Part shown: one piece after another, positions 7,028 through 13,905 of the stretch
Layout of the letters: the number at the start of each line of letters is the position of its first letter
Position numbering within the stretch: the stretch's first letter is position 1
Assembly: GCA_002361175.1 (NCBI GenBank)
Contig: DESG01000106.1
Span: 1 to 14,722 of the forward strand
DNA: 14,722 nt
Reading direction: 5' to 3'
DNA from: Lachnoclostridium sp. UBA3320
GTDB taxonomy: Bacteria; Bacillota; Clostridia; Lachnospirales; Lachnospiraceae
The notes under the pieces: model-generated
Databases searched by the model: none
What the model was told of the DNA's origin: nothing
The model's input: only the letters and a program-made list of their open reading frames with translations
Made by a program: the position numbers and the translations under genes

Positions 7028-7499
7028 TGTTTTCTCCTTCCTCGTGATATATTGATTCTATTCTAAGAATTACTCTCTCCACCCTTTTTTGTATTTCTGC
7101 AAAAAAGCTTTCATACTGTTCATTATCTGCTCCATATGGATTAACCATGTCTGTATCTTCTCCTATAAATTCCCCTATTGTATAAATATTTCCATCTATT
7201 CCAAAATCCTCCATAAGTTTTACTTTTTCACTAAATGTCATAGTTAGCATCAAAGTGTCTTTTGTTATATCATCTTTTGAAAGCTGGATTGAATTTTTAT
7301 GGTTACTAATTCCAATATCATGACTGCTAAGTATCACATTTACTTTTGGACTTATAGGTTCTGAAAAAAGAACAACCATTCCACGTGAAACAGCTTTTGG
7401 AATCCATGCAGGCGCCATATGCCTATAAACAGCCTCCGCTATTGGACTGCAAAAAGTATTAGTAGTACATATAAATATTACATTATCATACCTTTTCAT
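7008..7499 (-). CDS. YwlE-like low-molecular-weight phosphatase, catalytic residues missing
   Basis: A 163-residue member of the low-molecular-weight phosphotyrosine/phosphoarginine phosphatase fold, placed between sua5 and rpiB as ywlE is in B. subtilis. The N-terminal P-loop reads CTTNTFCSPIAE (residues 11-22) where the family has CTGNTCRSPMAE. The nucleophile Cys11 and Thr15 (the Thr that favours phosphoarginine in YwlE) are kept, but the essential CX5R arginine is Cys17. The general acid of the DP(F/Y)G motif is Asn120 in VNPYG. Both changes are read directly from the codons (TGC and AAT). The rest of the fold is intact with no frameshift, and AAAGGAGG lies 5 bases before the ATG, so it looks expressed and selected. 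It may be a phosphate-binding or regulatory pseudo-enzyme; ordinary catalysis seems unlikely. Confidence 0.85.
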   Translation of the reverse strand: MKRYDNVIFICTTNTFCSPIAEAVYRHMAPAWIPKAVSRGMVVLFSEPISPKVNVILSSHDIGISNHKNSIQLSKDDITKDTLMLTMTFSEKVKLMEDFGIDGNIYTIGEFIGEDTDMVNPYGADNEQYESFFAEIQKRVERVILRIESIYHEEGENNDSIRQ

Positions 7500-7530
7500 G
7501 CCTTCCTCCTTTCTATGGCACTATTATGTG

Positions 7531-8583
7531 TCACGCATTTATTATATTATATGCGGCTGCTTTAAGCATTCTGTTCATTACCGCTCCCCCAAGTATGTCA
7601 TCTCCAAAACTTTCTGAATATATATATTTTACATTCAGATAATCCATTTCTCTTAGTACATCATATAGTCTTGCAGCAATGGAGTCTTCATGTTGCCTTG
7701 AACCTATGCTTTTTACAATATTGCATTTATAATCTATTATGCTTTCATCAGTTGCTATTACAGCAACTTTGTACCCTTTATTCTCTTTCTCATATACAAG
7801 TCTGTTAATTTTAGCTGCCACCATGCAAGCATCACCTTTTACGATAAAAAGCTGACCTTTTGGTGCATAATGACGGTACTTCATTCCAGGGGCTTTGGGT
7901 AAAATGTCTTTTTTAGGTATTCCTTTAATAGCAGCATCTATACTGACATTTCCCACAACATCTTCAATCATATCTTTAGTTATATAGCCTGGTCTTAATA
8001 TTACTGTTTCCTCACAACTTACATCAACTATAGTTGACTCAATGCCTATCCCCACACTCCCACCATCAATTATCATATCAATTCTGCCATCTAAGTCTTC
8101 TATAACATGCTCTGCTTTTGTAGGACTTGGTCTGCCTGATATATTTGCACTTGGTGCAGCAATATAAACACCTGACTGTAGTATAAGTTCTCTTGCTATA
8201 GCATGTCCGGGCATTCTCACAGCAACCGTATAAAGTCCGCCCGTTGTAGATAATGGAACTATATTCTTTTTCTTAAAAACCATTGTGAGAGGTCCTGGCC
8301 AAAACGCTTTGGCAAGTTTTTTTCCATTTTCTGAAATATCATCTGCTACATCATAAAGCCCCTGCATATCAGCTATATGTACTATAAGTGGATTGTCAGA
8401 TGGTCTTCCTTTGGCTTTATATATTTTAGATGATGCATCTGGATTAAGCGCATCACCACCAAGCCCATATACCGTTTCAGTGGGAAATGCCACAAGACCG
8501 CCATTTTTAAGAATATCACAAGCTTCTTTAAGTTCTTTTGTCCTAAAATTATCTGGATTTATTTTTAGTACATTTGTAAACAT
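7531..8583 (-). CDS. ywlC: L-threonylcarbamoyladenylate synthase (Sua5/YwlC)
   Basis: A 350-residue TsaC2/Sua5 enzyme that makes threonylcarbamoyl-AMP from threonine, bicarbonate and ATP, the first step of the t6A37 tRNA modification. The N-terminal YrdC domain (about 10-200) has GGLVAFPTETVYGLG, KAKGRPSDNPLIVHI (about 57-70), GPLTMVFK and APSANISGRPSPT (about 143-155). The C-terminal Sua5 domain (about 220-350) includes APGMKYRHYAPKG. Length fits the two-domain form. The start is ATG at 8583 with GAGG (8590-8593) 6 bases before it; an in-frame TTG 12 bases upstream overlaps the cwlD stop and lacks its own site. The 8-base gap to cwlD and 31-base gap to the phosphatase indicate one operon. 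Confidence 0.94.
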   Translation of the reverse strand: MFTNVLKINPDNFRTKELKEACDILKNGGLVAFPTETVYGLGGDALNPDASSKIYKAKGRPSDNPLIVHIADMQGLYDVADDISENGKKLAKAFWPGPLTMVFKKKNIVPLSTTGGLYTVAVRMPGHAIARELILQSGVYIAAPSANISGRPSPTKAEHVIEDLDGRIDMIIDGGSVGIGIESTIVDVSCEETVILRPGYITKDMIEDVVGNVSIDAAIKGIPKKDILPKAPGMKYRHYAPKGQLFIVKGDACMVAAKINRLVYEKENKGYKVAVIATDESIIDYKCNIVKSIGSRQHEDSIAARLYDVLREMDYLNVKYIYSESFGDDILGGAVMNRMLKAAAYNIINA

Positions 8584-8589
8584 ATTTAA

Positions 8590-8593
8590 CCTC
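8590..8593 (-). promoter_or_regulatory. Ribosome binding site deciding the sua5 start
   Basis: GAGG on the minus strand shares bases with the cwlD TGA stop (8594-8592) and lies 6 bases before ATG at 8583, which suggests coupled translation of cwlD and sua5. Confidence 0.55.
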
Positions 8594-9308
8594 AATTCTG
8601 TGTTGTTGTAGTTTTAAGATAATTGACAACTCCTTTTGCAACAGCTTTTGCTACTTTTTCCTGATAATCCTTTGTTACAAGGAGCCCTGCCTCTTGTGAA
8701 TTTGATAAAAAACCACACTCTACAATTATTGCGACATCTTTAGAATTTTTTAATATGTAATAATCTGAATTAGGTTTTGCCACTCTTTTATTTGTCTCAT
8801 CAAGTACAGCCATCTGTTCTTGCATAATTTCTGCAAATTTCTTTCCTTCATCTGAAGAAGACTGGTAAAATACCTGCGCTCCTTTAGAGCTTTCCTGTGT
8901 AAAGCTGTTTTGATGTATACTTACTATTGCATTAGGGTGCTCGCTGTTCATAAGCTCTACCCTCTTTTTTAAGTCAGCAGTTTTTTTATTGCTGTCACTT
9001 TCACTATAAAGACCTGTATCTGTCTCCCTAGTCATAACAACTTCACAGCCGCTGTCCTCAAGTATATCCTTAAGAAACAGTGCAATAGAAAGATTTATAT
9101 CTTTTTCATATGCTCCATTAACACCGACTTTTCCAGGGTCAATCCCACCATGCCCACTATCAATTAATACTTTATATTTTTTATCACTTTTTACTGATAC
9201 TTCCCTAAAAACATCTCTTGCAGTCATATATGTTATTATGCCCGCAATAAAAAGAACACATACCGTTATAACCATTATTAATGATTTTCCATACTTATTT
9301 ACAGTCAT
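8592..9308 (-). CDS. cwlD: CwlD-type N-acetylmuramoyl-L-alanine amidase
   Basis: A 238-residue Amidase_3 zinc enzyme with an N-terminal membrane anchor (about residues 9-28). The zinc ligands are His53 in DSGHGG, Glu68 in YEKDIN and His132 in SIHQN, and the catalytic Glu197 lies in VECGFLSN. Length, the single anchor, TRETDTGLYS plus the KKTADLKKRVELMN segment, and the lack of extra wall-binding domains all match CwlD. CwlD removes peptides from spore cortex glycan so that muramic-delta-lactam can form. An ordinary vegetative amidase cannot be excluded. AAAGGA lies about 10 bases before the ATG. It follows the GH18 gene after a 99-base gap containing inverted repeats and a sigma-E-like box, and it directly precedes sua5. 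Confidence 0.85.
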   Translation of the reverse strand: MTVNKYGKSLIMVITVCVLFIAGIITYMTARDVFREVSVKSDKKYKVLIDSGHGGIDPGKVGVNGAYEKDINLSIALFLKDILEDSGCEVVMTRETDTGLYSESDSNKKTADLKKRVELMNSEHPNAIVSIHQNSFTQESSKGAQVFYQSSSDEGKKFAEIMQEQMAVLDETNKRVAKPNSDYYILKNSKDVAIIVECGFLSNSQEAGLLVTKDYQEKVAKAVAKGVVNYLKTTTTQN

Positions 9309-9326
9309 TTTAGATTCGTCCTTTCA

Positions 9327-9360
9327 ACATATAAATAATATATTATATATATTTATATGT
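9327..9360 (-). repeat. AT-rich inverted repeat in the cwlD leader
   Basis: ACATATAAATA (9327-9337) and TATTTATATGT (9350-9360) are perfect 11-base inverted copies with a 12-base AT spacer. In the cwlD transcript this hairpin would end just before the ribosome site AAAGGA. It may affect cwlD translation, act as a protein-binding dyad, or be a product of AT-rich composition. Confidence 0.45.
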
Positions 9361-9374
9361 AAGCTAAATAGCTT
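9361..9374 (-). repeat. Short adjacent dyad AAGCTA-AA-TAGCTT
   Basis: A perfect 6-base inverted repeat around a 2-base centre, directly abutting the larger AT dyad. There is no T-tract on either side, so a terminator for the upstream GH18 gene is not supported; the pair of dyads could be a regulatory target. Confidence 0.35.
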
Positions 9375-9395
9375 AAAGAACGTATAATAAAGGTT

Positions 9396-9425
9396 ATTGT
9401 ATGTAAATCAGTCACAGTACTTTGC
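9396..9425 (-). promoter_or_regulatory. Possible sigma-E-like promoter of cwlD
   Basis: On the minus strand CATACAAT (9403-9396) is an exact match to the sigma-E -10 consensus. GCAAAGT (9425-9419), 15 bases upstream, matches the KMATATT -35 consensus in 5 of 7 positions. It overlaps the end of the GH18 gene, so cwlD and the genes after it could be switched on separately in the mother cell, as B. subtilis cwlD is. The leader would be about 80 bases. Confidence 0.4.
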
Positions 9426-11102
9426 AACTGCATCCCATATTGACGAAACTTCCATTCCAAGTTTCCAAAATGCCATTCCTGCTACACCTCCATCAGCAAC
9501 AGCTTTCATTTTCAAATCTAAAGATTTTCTATTTTCTATCCACATTTTACGCAGAGAACCATTTTCTCTGTATTCAATATAGTTAAGCCCTGCCTCTTCA
9601 TCCCATACCATATTGGCACTAGAACTAGACGCAAGCTCAGAGGCATATCCCATAGAGCACGCTTCTGATGTAAGCTGCACATCACCATTGCTTGTGGTTT
9701 CTGTCCAAATTCTTGAATAAAATGGCAGTGCAATTATAGTCTGCTCTGCTGGCACTTGCTCTATAGTATTTTTAACTGCATCTTTCACATACCCAAGCGA
9801 AGAGACAGGACCTGCCTCTTCAGAGCCAGCATAATATTCATCATAAGCCATTATAATAACATAATCTGCAACATTTGCCTGTTCTGTCCTGTCATAATAC
9901 TGTGAATAATCTGCTGGAACATAATTGTCAATAGAAAGTACTATGCCATTATTGCGGCACATAATGCCAAGTTCTCTTATAAACTGTACAAAATCTTTAC
10001 CATTTTCCTGTCTTACATTTTCAAAATCTATATTTATACCATCAAGACTGTACTTTATAGCCTCTGCTATAAGGTTTTTAGCAAGCCTTTGTCTTCTGGT
10101 TGTCACTCTTAAAACCTTACCAATCTTCATATTAGGGTCAAAGTCGTCACAAAGTCCCCACACCTGCACACCTTCTGTATGTGCACGCTCAACATATGAA
10201 TAATCTGCAATCGAAGAAATATTGCCCGCATTATCTATAGTTTTAAACCATGTAGGTGATATTACATTTACACCCTTAGTCTGTGCAAGCATATCAGCCA
10301 TACTGCTATTGGCATATGCATTAGTAACTTGATGCCATACAAGATTGACTTTTTCATCTAAAAGTATATGTGAATACTCTTCTTGTTTAAAATTAGAAGT
10401 TTTCATCTCTTCTGTCACACTTCCAAGTTTATCACCTTTGACATAACCAATAACACCATCTTCTGTCATTGCCTGATAAAAGCCTTCATCGTCTTCTTCA
10501 CTTAATATGCGCAATTTTACACCAGAATCCATATCAACTAAAATATCACTTTTTGTATCTGGTTCATATCTAAGTTGTGTATCTTTCTTTACAGTATTAT
10601 ACTTTTCATTTTCACCATATATATAGTTTATCACTACTCTGTCAGGATTATCAAACTTTTTATAATCAAGTGCAGTATACTGCTCTATATAGTCTATTGC
10701 TACATAAACTTTGCTATCCTTAACTCTTACAATATTATAATCCTTTTCTTCTTTTCTTTTGTTAATATAACATATATTACTATTGACTTCAGCAGTTATT
10801 AATTCTGTAGATGTCGTATACAACAGTTTATTTTCCACAGAGTCCCAGTAAAATCTTGGATTAAGCACATCTGTTACAATATCCATATCAAGATAAATCT
10901 GACCATCTTCATACAGTCCCTGTATATCGCTTATTTCATCTTGCATAATAAGCAGTATTTTTCCATTCTCCACTCTAAAATAATCCGTAAGTTTCATATG
11001 TTCTTTACTTGGCATATTTTTTTGCAAAAGCACAATAGTAGAAATTATTATAATAATAAGTATCGCTACTGCAACAGGAATTACAATTTTTCTTTTCTTC
11101 AT
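9408..11102 (-). CDS. Membrane-anchored GH18 hydrolase with stalk and SH3b domains
   Basis: A 564-residue exported protein: a lysine-rich N-terminus, a membrane anchor or uncleaved signal (about 7-27), a region resembling the copper amine oxidase N-terminal-like stalk domain (about 40-160), and a bacterial SH3 domain (about 168-230, KDTQLRYEPDTKSDILVDM to GVIGYVKGDKL). The GH18 barrel runs from about 250 to the end. The GH18 catalytic strand is LDGINIDFEN with Asp354, Asp359 and the acid Glu361; Asn357 in the middle is common in the YaaH/YdhD-like bacterial subgroup. It is predicted to cleave N-acetylglucosamine bonds in peptidoglycan or chitin-like glycan outside the membrane. Its place before cwlD suggests a spore cortex or germination role, but that is inference, and the promoter looks like sigma-A. 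GAGGT lies about 10 bases before the ATG. Confidence 0.88.
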   Translation of the reverse strand: MKKRKIVIPVAVAILIIIIISTIVLLQKNMPSKEHMKLTDYFRVENGKILLIMQDEISDIQGLYEDGQIYLDMDIVTDVLNPRFYWDSVENKLLYTTSTELITAEVNSNICYINKRKEEKDYNIVRVKDSKVYVAIDYIEQYTALDYKKFDNPDRVVINYIYGENEKYNTVKKDTQLRYEPDTKSDILVDMDSGVKLRILSEEDDEGFYQAMTEDGVIGYVKGDKLGSVTEEMKTSNFKQEEYSHILLDEKVNLVWHQVTNAYANSSMADMLAQTKGVNVISPTWFKTIDNAGNISSIADYSYVERAHTEGVQVWGLCDDFDPNMKIGKVLRVTTRRQRLAKNLIAEAIKYSLDGINIDFENVRQENGKDFVQFIRELGIMCRNNGIVLSIDNYVPADYSQYYDRTEQANVADYVIIMAYDEYYAGSEEAGPVSSLGYVKDAVKNTIEQVPAEQTIIALPFYSRIWTETTSNGDVQLTSEACSMGYASELASSSSANMVWDEEAGLNYIEYRENGSLRKMWIENRKSLDLKMKAVADGGVAGMAFWKLGMEVSSIWDAVAKYCD

Positions 11103-11144
11103 GTGTCAACGACCTCTTCTTCTCATATAGTTATATTTTAATTA

Positions 11145-11173
11145 AGTATAACACTTTATATATATATAGACAA
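11145..11173 (-). promoter_or_regulatory. Sigma-A-like promoter of the GH18 gene
   Basis: On the minus strand TTGTCT (11173-11168) and TATACT (11150-11145) are exactly 17 bases apart, with 4 of 6 and 5 of 6 consensus matches. The start would lie near 11138, giving a leader of about 35 bases. No equally good promoter for the divergent panG operon is visible in the 223-base gap: several AT-rich -10-like sequences occur on the plus strand but none has a good -35 partner. Confidence 0.55.
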
Positions 11174-11177
11174 GTAA

Positions 11178-11300
11178 AAAAGGATTTATGGTTTCATAAA
11201 AAATGCTGTACAAATTCCTCCTCTTGTGCTATTATCAGACATAGTTGCTGAGTGGTATCCAGATATGGAACTGCATCAGATGATATATGCCACCAAGTAA
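11178..11300 (+). other. Start-less protein-like reading frame upstream of panG
   Basis: After an in-frame stop at 11175-11177, a plus-strand frame stays open for 40 codons to TAA (11298-11300). It encodes a peptide containing IPPLVLLSDIVAEWYPDM and ending HQMIYATK. Its composition is far more protein-like than the surrounding AT-rich DNA would give by chance. No ATG or plausible GTG/TTG start with a ribosome site precedes the meaningful part. AAAAAAGGA followed by ATG at 11188 is in another frame and stops after three codons. It may be the tail of a decayed gene, a frameshifted small gene, or a chance frame. I do not recognise the family. Confidence 0.3.
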
Positions 11301-11325
11301 AATGTAATAGTAAAGAGGTGGTAAT

Positions 11326-12192
11326 GTGAATATTGGTTTTATTGGCGCTGGCAGGACAGGGTGTACTCTTGGTAAATACCTTTCTAGTACATGCACTGAA
11401 TATGTTACAGTTGTCGGTTATTATAGCAGGACGAAACAAAGCGCTGACGAGGCGGCGACTTTTACAAAGTCCAAAGCTTTTAATAATTTAGAGGCCCTTG
11501 TAGATGCAAGTGACATATTGTTTATCACTACACCTGACAGGGTGATTAAAGAAATATGGGAACATATAAAACATTATAATCTAAAAGATAAAATTATTTG
11601 TCATTTTAGTGGTTCATTATCATCTGATATTTTTTCAGGGATTGAGGTTACAGGTGCGTCCTGCTGTTCAATCCATCCTATGTATGCATTCAGCAGTAAA
11701 TACAAATCCTATTTACAATTCAATAAGGCATGTCTGTCTATTGAAGGCAGAGAAATTGCTATAGAAAAGATGACAAAGCTATTTTCAGACAGACTGCATC
11801 ACAAAGTATTTAAGCTTGTCCCTTCCGATAAAGCTAAATACCATGCTGCTGCGGCATTTGCAAGCAATTATATTACTGGAGTTATGTATATAGCAATAGA
11901 ACTTTTAAAAGAATGTAGCTTTACAGAAAGTAATGCAAGAGAATTGCTATCTGCTGTATCACTTAGTAATATTAATGCTGTCTTAGAAACTGGAGCAATA
12001 AATGCGCTTACTGGTCCAGTTGAGCGTAATGATGTAGAAACTGTTAAAAAACATCTTGACGCTTTAAAGGGTACAGAAGCCAAAGAACTTTATACAATTC
12101 TTGGAAAAGTGCTTGTACAAATGGCTGAACAGAAAAATTCAGACAGGGATTATGCAGAAATCAAAAGCTTATTTAAAATGAAGGAGGATTGA
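11326..12192 (+). CDS. panG: Rossmann/DUF2520 protein, probable ketopantoate reductase PanG
   Basis: This 288-residue protein has an N-terminal Rossmann fold (MNIGFIGAGRTG, with GAGRTG at residues 7-12) and a helical DUF2520 domain (about 125-280), including SIHPMYAF and KYHAAAAFASNY. The family includes PanG, the reductase shown in Francisella to convert ketopantoate to pantoate, with homologues noted in Enterococcus and C. difficile. Lying directly before panB, panC and panD, it would supply the step otherwise done by PanE or IlvC. Ser34-Arg35 after the second strand suggests NADPH preference (inference). The start is GTG at 11326 with GAGGTGG (11315-11321) before it; an out-of-frame ATG at 11324 is followed at once by TGA. 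It ends one base before the panB ATG and contains the panB ribosome site. Confidence 0.8.
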   Translation: MNIGFIGAGRTGCTLGKYLSSTCTEYVTVVGYYSRTKQSADEAATFTKSKAFNNLEALVDASDILFITTPDRVIKEIWEHIKHYNLKDKIICHFSGSLSSDIFSGIEVTGASCCSIHPMYAFSSKYKSYLQFNKACLSIEGREIAIEKMTKLFSDRLHHKVFKLVPSDKAKYHAAAAFASNYITGVMYIAIELLKECSFTESNARELLSAVSLSNINAVLETGAINALTGPVERNDVETVKKHLDALKGTEAKELYTILGKVLVQMAEQKNSDRDYAEIKSLFKMKED

Positions 12193-12193
12193 A

Positions 12194-13021
12194 ATGAAAA
12201 ATACAGTCAGAACATTCCAGACAGCAAAGGAAACTGGCAAAAAAATTACAATGCTTACAGCATATGATTACTCTACTGCCAGACTTATGGATGAAGCAGG
12301 AATTGATGCAATTCTTGTCGGTGATTCACTTGGCAATACAATACTTGGCTATGAAGATACAGTTTCTGTTACTATGGAGGATATGATACATCATGGTGCA
12401 GCCGTTGCACGAGGTGTCAGTAACACAATGGTTGTTGTAGATATGCCATTTATGTCTTTTCAAACGAGTGCATATGATGCGCTTGTCAATGCAGGAAGAC
12501 TTATGAAAGAAGGACGTGCGGCGGCTGTTAAGCTTGAGGGAGGAAAATCAGTATGTCCACAGATTAAGGCTATCACTGATGCAGGGATTCCTGTTATGGC
12601 GCATCTTGGGCTTACACCACAGTCTATCAATGCATTTGGCGGAAATAGAGTACAAGGTAAAAGTGAGGAAGCAGCGAAACAGATACTTGAAGATGCTTAT
12701 GCAGTACAAGAAGCTGGCGCATTTGCTGTTGTGCTTGAATGTATTCCTGCAAAGCTTGCAACACTTATTACAAATAAACTTTCTATACCAACTATTGGTA
12801 TAGGTGCTGGCAATGGATGTGATGGACAGATACTTGTGTATCAAGATATGCTTGGAATGTTTTCTGATTATGTACCAAAATTTGCAAAGAAATTTGCAGA
12901 TGTAGGCGCTATTATGAAAAATGCATTTGCAGATTATATAAGGGAAGTTTCAGAGGGAACATATCCAGCAGAAGAACACACATTTAAGATAGATGACGAT
13001 GTTTTAGAAAAATTATACTAG
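12194..13021 (+). CDS. panB: Ketopantoate hydroxymethyltransferase
   Basis: A 275-residue cytoplasmic TIM-barrel enzyme that adds a hydroxymethyl group from 5,10-methylene-tetrahydrofolate to 2-ketoisovalerate, giving ketopantoate, the first committed step of pantothenate synthesis. Conserved residues match the E. coli enzyme: LVGDSLG with Asp44 and Ser45, VVDMPF with Asp83, VKLEGG with Glu115, and the catalytic Glu182 in VLECIP. The segment GIGAGNGCDGQILVYQDMLG is also typical. Length is normal. AAGGAGG lies inside the end of panG, and the start is one base after its stop, which points to tight co-expression. It is followed by panC after 28 bases. Confidence 0.97.
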   Translation: MKNTVRTFQTAKETGKKITMLTAYDYSTARLMDEAGIDAILVGDSLGNTILGYEDTVSVTMEDMIHHGAAVARGVSNTMVVVDMPFMSFQTSAYDALVNAGRLMKEGRAAAVKLEGGKSVCPQIKAITDAGIPVMAHLGLTPQSINAFGGNRVQGKSEEAAKQILEDAYAVQEAGAFAVVLECIPAKLATLITNKLSIPTIGIGAGNGCDGQILVYQDMLGMFSDYVPKFAKKFADVGAIMKNAFADYIREVSEGTYPAEEHTFKIDDDVLEKLY

Positions 13022-13039
13022 AAAAAATTTCTTAGTAGT

Positions 13040-13044
13040 GGAGG
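13040..13044 (+). promoter_or_regulatory. Ribosome binding site deciding the panC start
   Basis: GGAGG lies 5 bases before ATG at 13050. The alternative in-frame GTG at 13038 would overlap this site and has no site of its own; an ATG at 13045 is out of frame and runs into TGA. Confidence 0.7.
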
Positions 13045-13049
13045 ATGAT

Positions 13050-13892
13050 ATGAAAATTGCAGTAACTGTTAAAGAAGTAAGAAATCAAGTTAATGAGTGG
13101 AGAAGGCAGGGAATGTCTGTAGGGCTTGTTCCAACTATGGGCTATCTACATGAAGGACATAAGAGTCTTATAACACGTGCTGTTTCTGAAAATGATAAGG
13201 TTGTTGTTAGTGTATTTGTAAATCCTATGCAGTTTGGACCATCAGAGGATTTGGAAAGTTATCCTCGTGATATGGACAGGGACGCAGCTGTCTGTGAAGA
13301 AGCAGGTGCGGCTTTAGTATTTCATCCAGAGCCTTCTGAAATGTACCATGAGGGTTTTTCATCTTATATTGACATGAATACACTTACAGAAGGATTGTGT
13401 GGAAAAAGCAGACCTACTCACTTTCGTGGTGTATGTACAGTAGTTGCCAAATTATTTAACATAGTAGTGCCTGATAGAGCTTATTTTGGACAAAAAGACG
13501 CTCAGCAGCTTGCAGTTGTACGCCATATGGCTGACGATTTAAGTTATGGCATTGAAATTATAGGATGTCCTATTGTCAGAGAAGAAGATGGTCTTGCCAA
13601 AAGTTCACGTAATACTTATCTTAGTAATGAAGAAAGAAAGGCGGCACTTATACTTAACAAAGCACTTTCTGAGGGCAAGAAACTTATAAATTCAGGTGAA
13701 AAAGATGCAGATAAGATAAAAGCTACAATTAGTGACATAATTAATACAGAACCTCTTGCAAGAATTGATTATGTTGAAGTGGTAAGCTGGGATACACTAG
13801 AGCCAATTAAGGAAATTAATGGTCAGGTTCTTGCAGCAGTTGCAGTATTTATAGGAAAGACAAGGCTTATAGATAACTTTATTATCTCATAA
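13050..13892 (+). CDS. panC: Pantothenate synthetase
   Basis: A 280-residue cytoplasmic ATP-dependent ligase that joins pantoate and beta-alanine through a pantoyl-adenylate intermediate. It has the nucleotidyltransferase motifs: VPTMGYLHEGH (HxGH at residues 34-37) and KSSRN (184-188), equivalent to KMSKS. FVNPMQFGPSEDLESYPRD, the pantoate-binding FRGVCTVVAKLFN and PDRAYFGQKDAQQ are also present. Length is standard. It sits between panB and panD with short gaps of 28 and 13 bases and no terminator, so it is part of the pan operon and receives pantoate from the panG product and beta-alanine from the panD product. Confidence 0.97.
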   Translation: MKIAVTVKEVRNQVNEWRRQGMSVGLVPTMGYLHEGHKSLITRAVSENDKVVVSVFVNPMQFGPSEDLESYPRDMDRDAAVCEEAGAALVFHPEPSEMYHEGFSSYIDMNTLTEGLCGKSRPTHFRGVCTVVAKLFNIVVPDRAYFGQKDAQQLAVVRHMADDLSYGIEIIGCPIVREEDGLAKSSRNTYLSNEERKAALILNKALSEGKKLINSGEKDADKIKATISDIINTEPLARIDYVEVVSWDTLEPIKEINGQVLAAVAVFIGKTRLIDNFIIS

Positions 13893-13905
13893 ATGGAGGG
13901 TAATT

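Noticed and set aside
7008..7499. Frameshift or pseudogene explanation for the odd P-loop
   Set aside because: The frame continues intact with recognisable family sequence on both sides of the P-loop, so the changes are substitutions rather than a frameshift.
11158..11170. TATATATATATA run as a -10 box for panG
   Set aside because: Several registers fit but none has a good -35 partner at 16-18 bases, and the run is already explained as the spacer of the opposite-strand GH18 promoter.
11194..11439. Minus-strand open frame of 81 codons between GH18 and panG
   Set aside because: Half of it is the antisense of the panG N-terminus, and it shows no recognisable domain or ribosome site.
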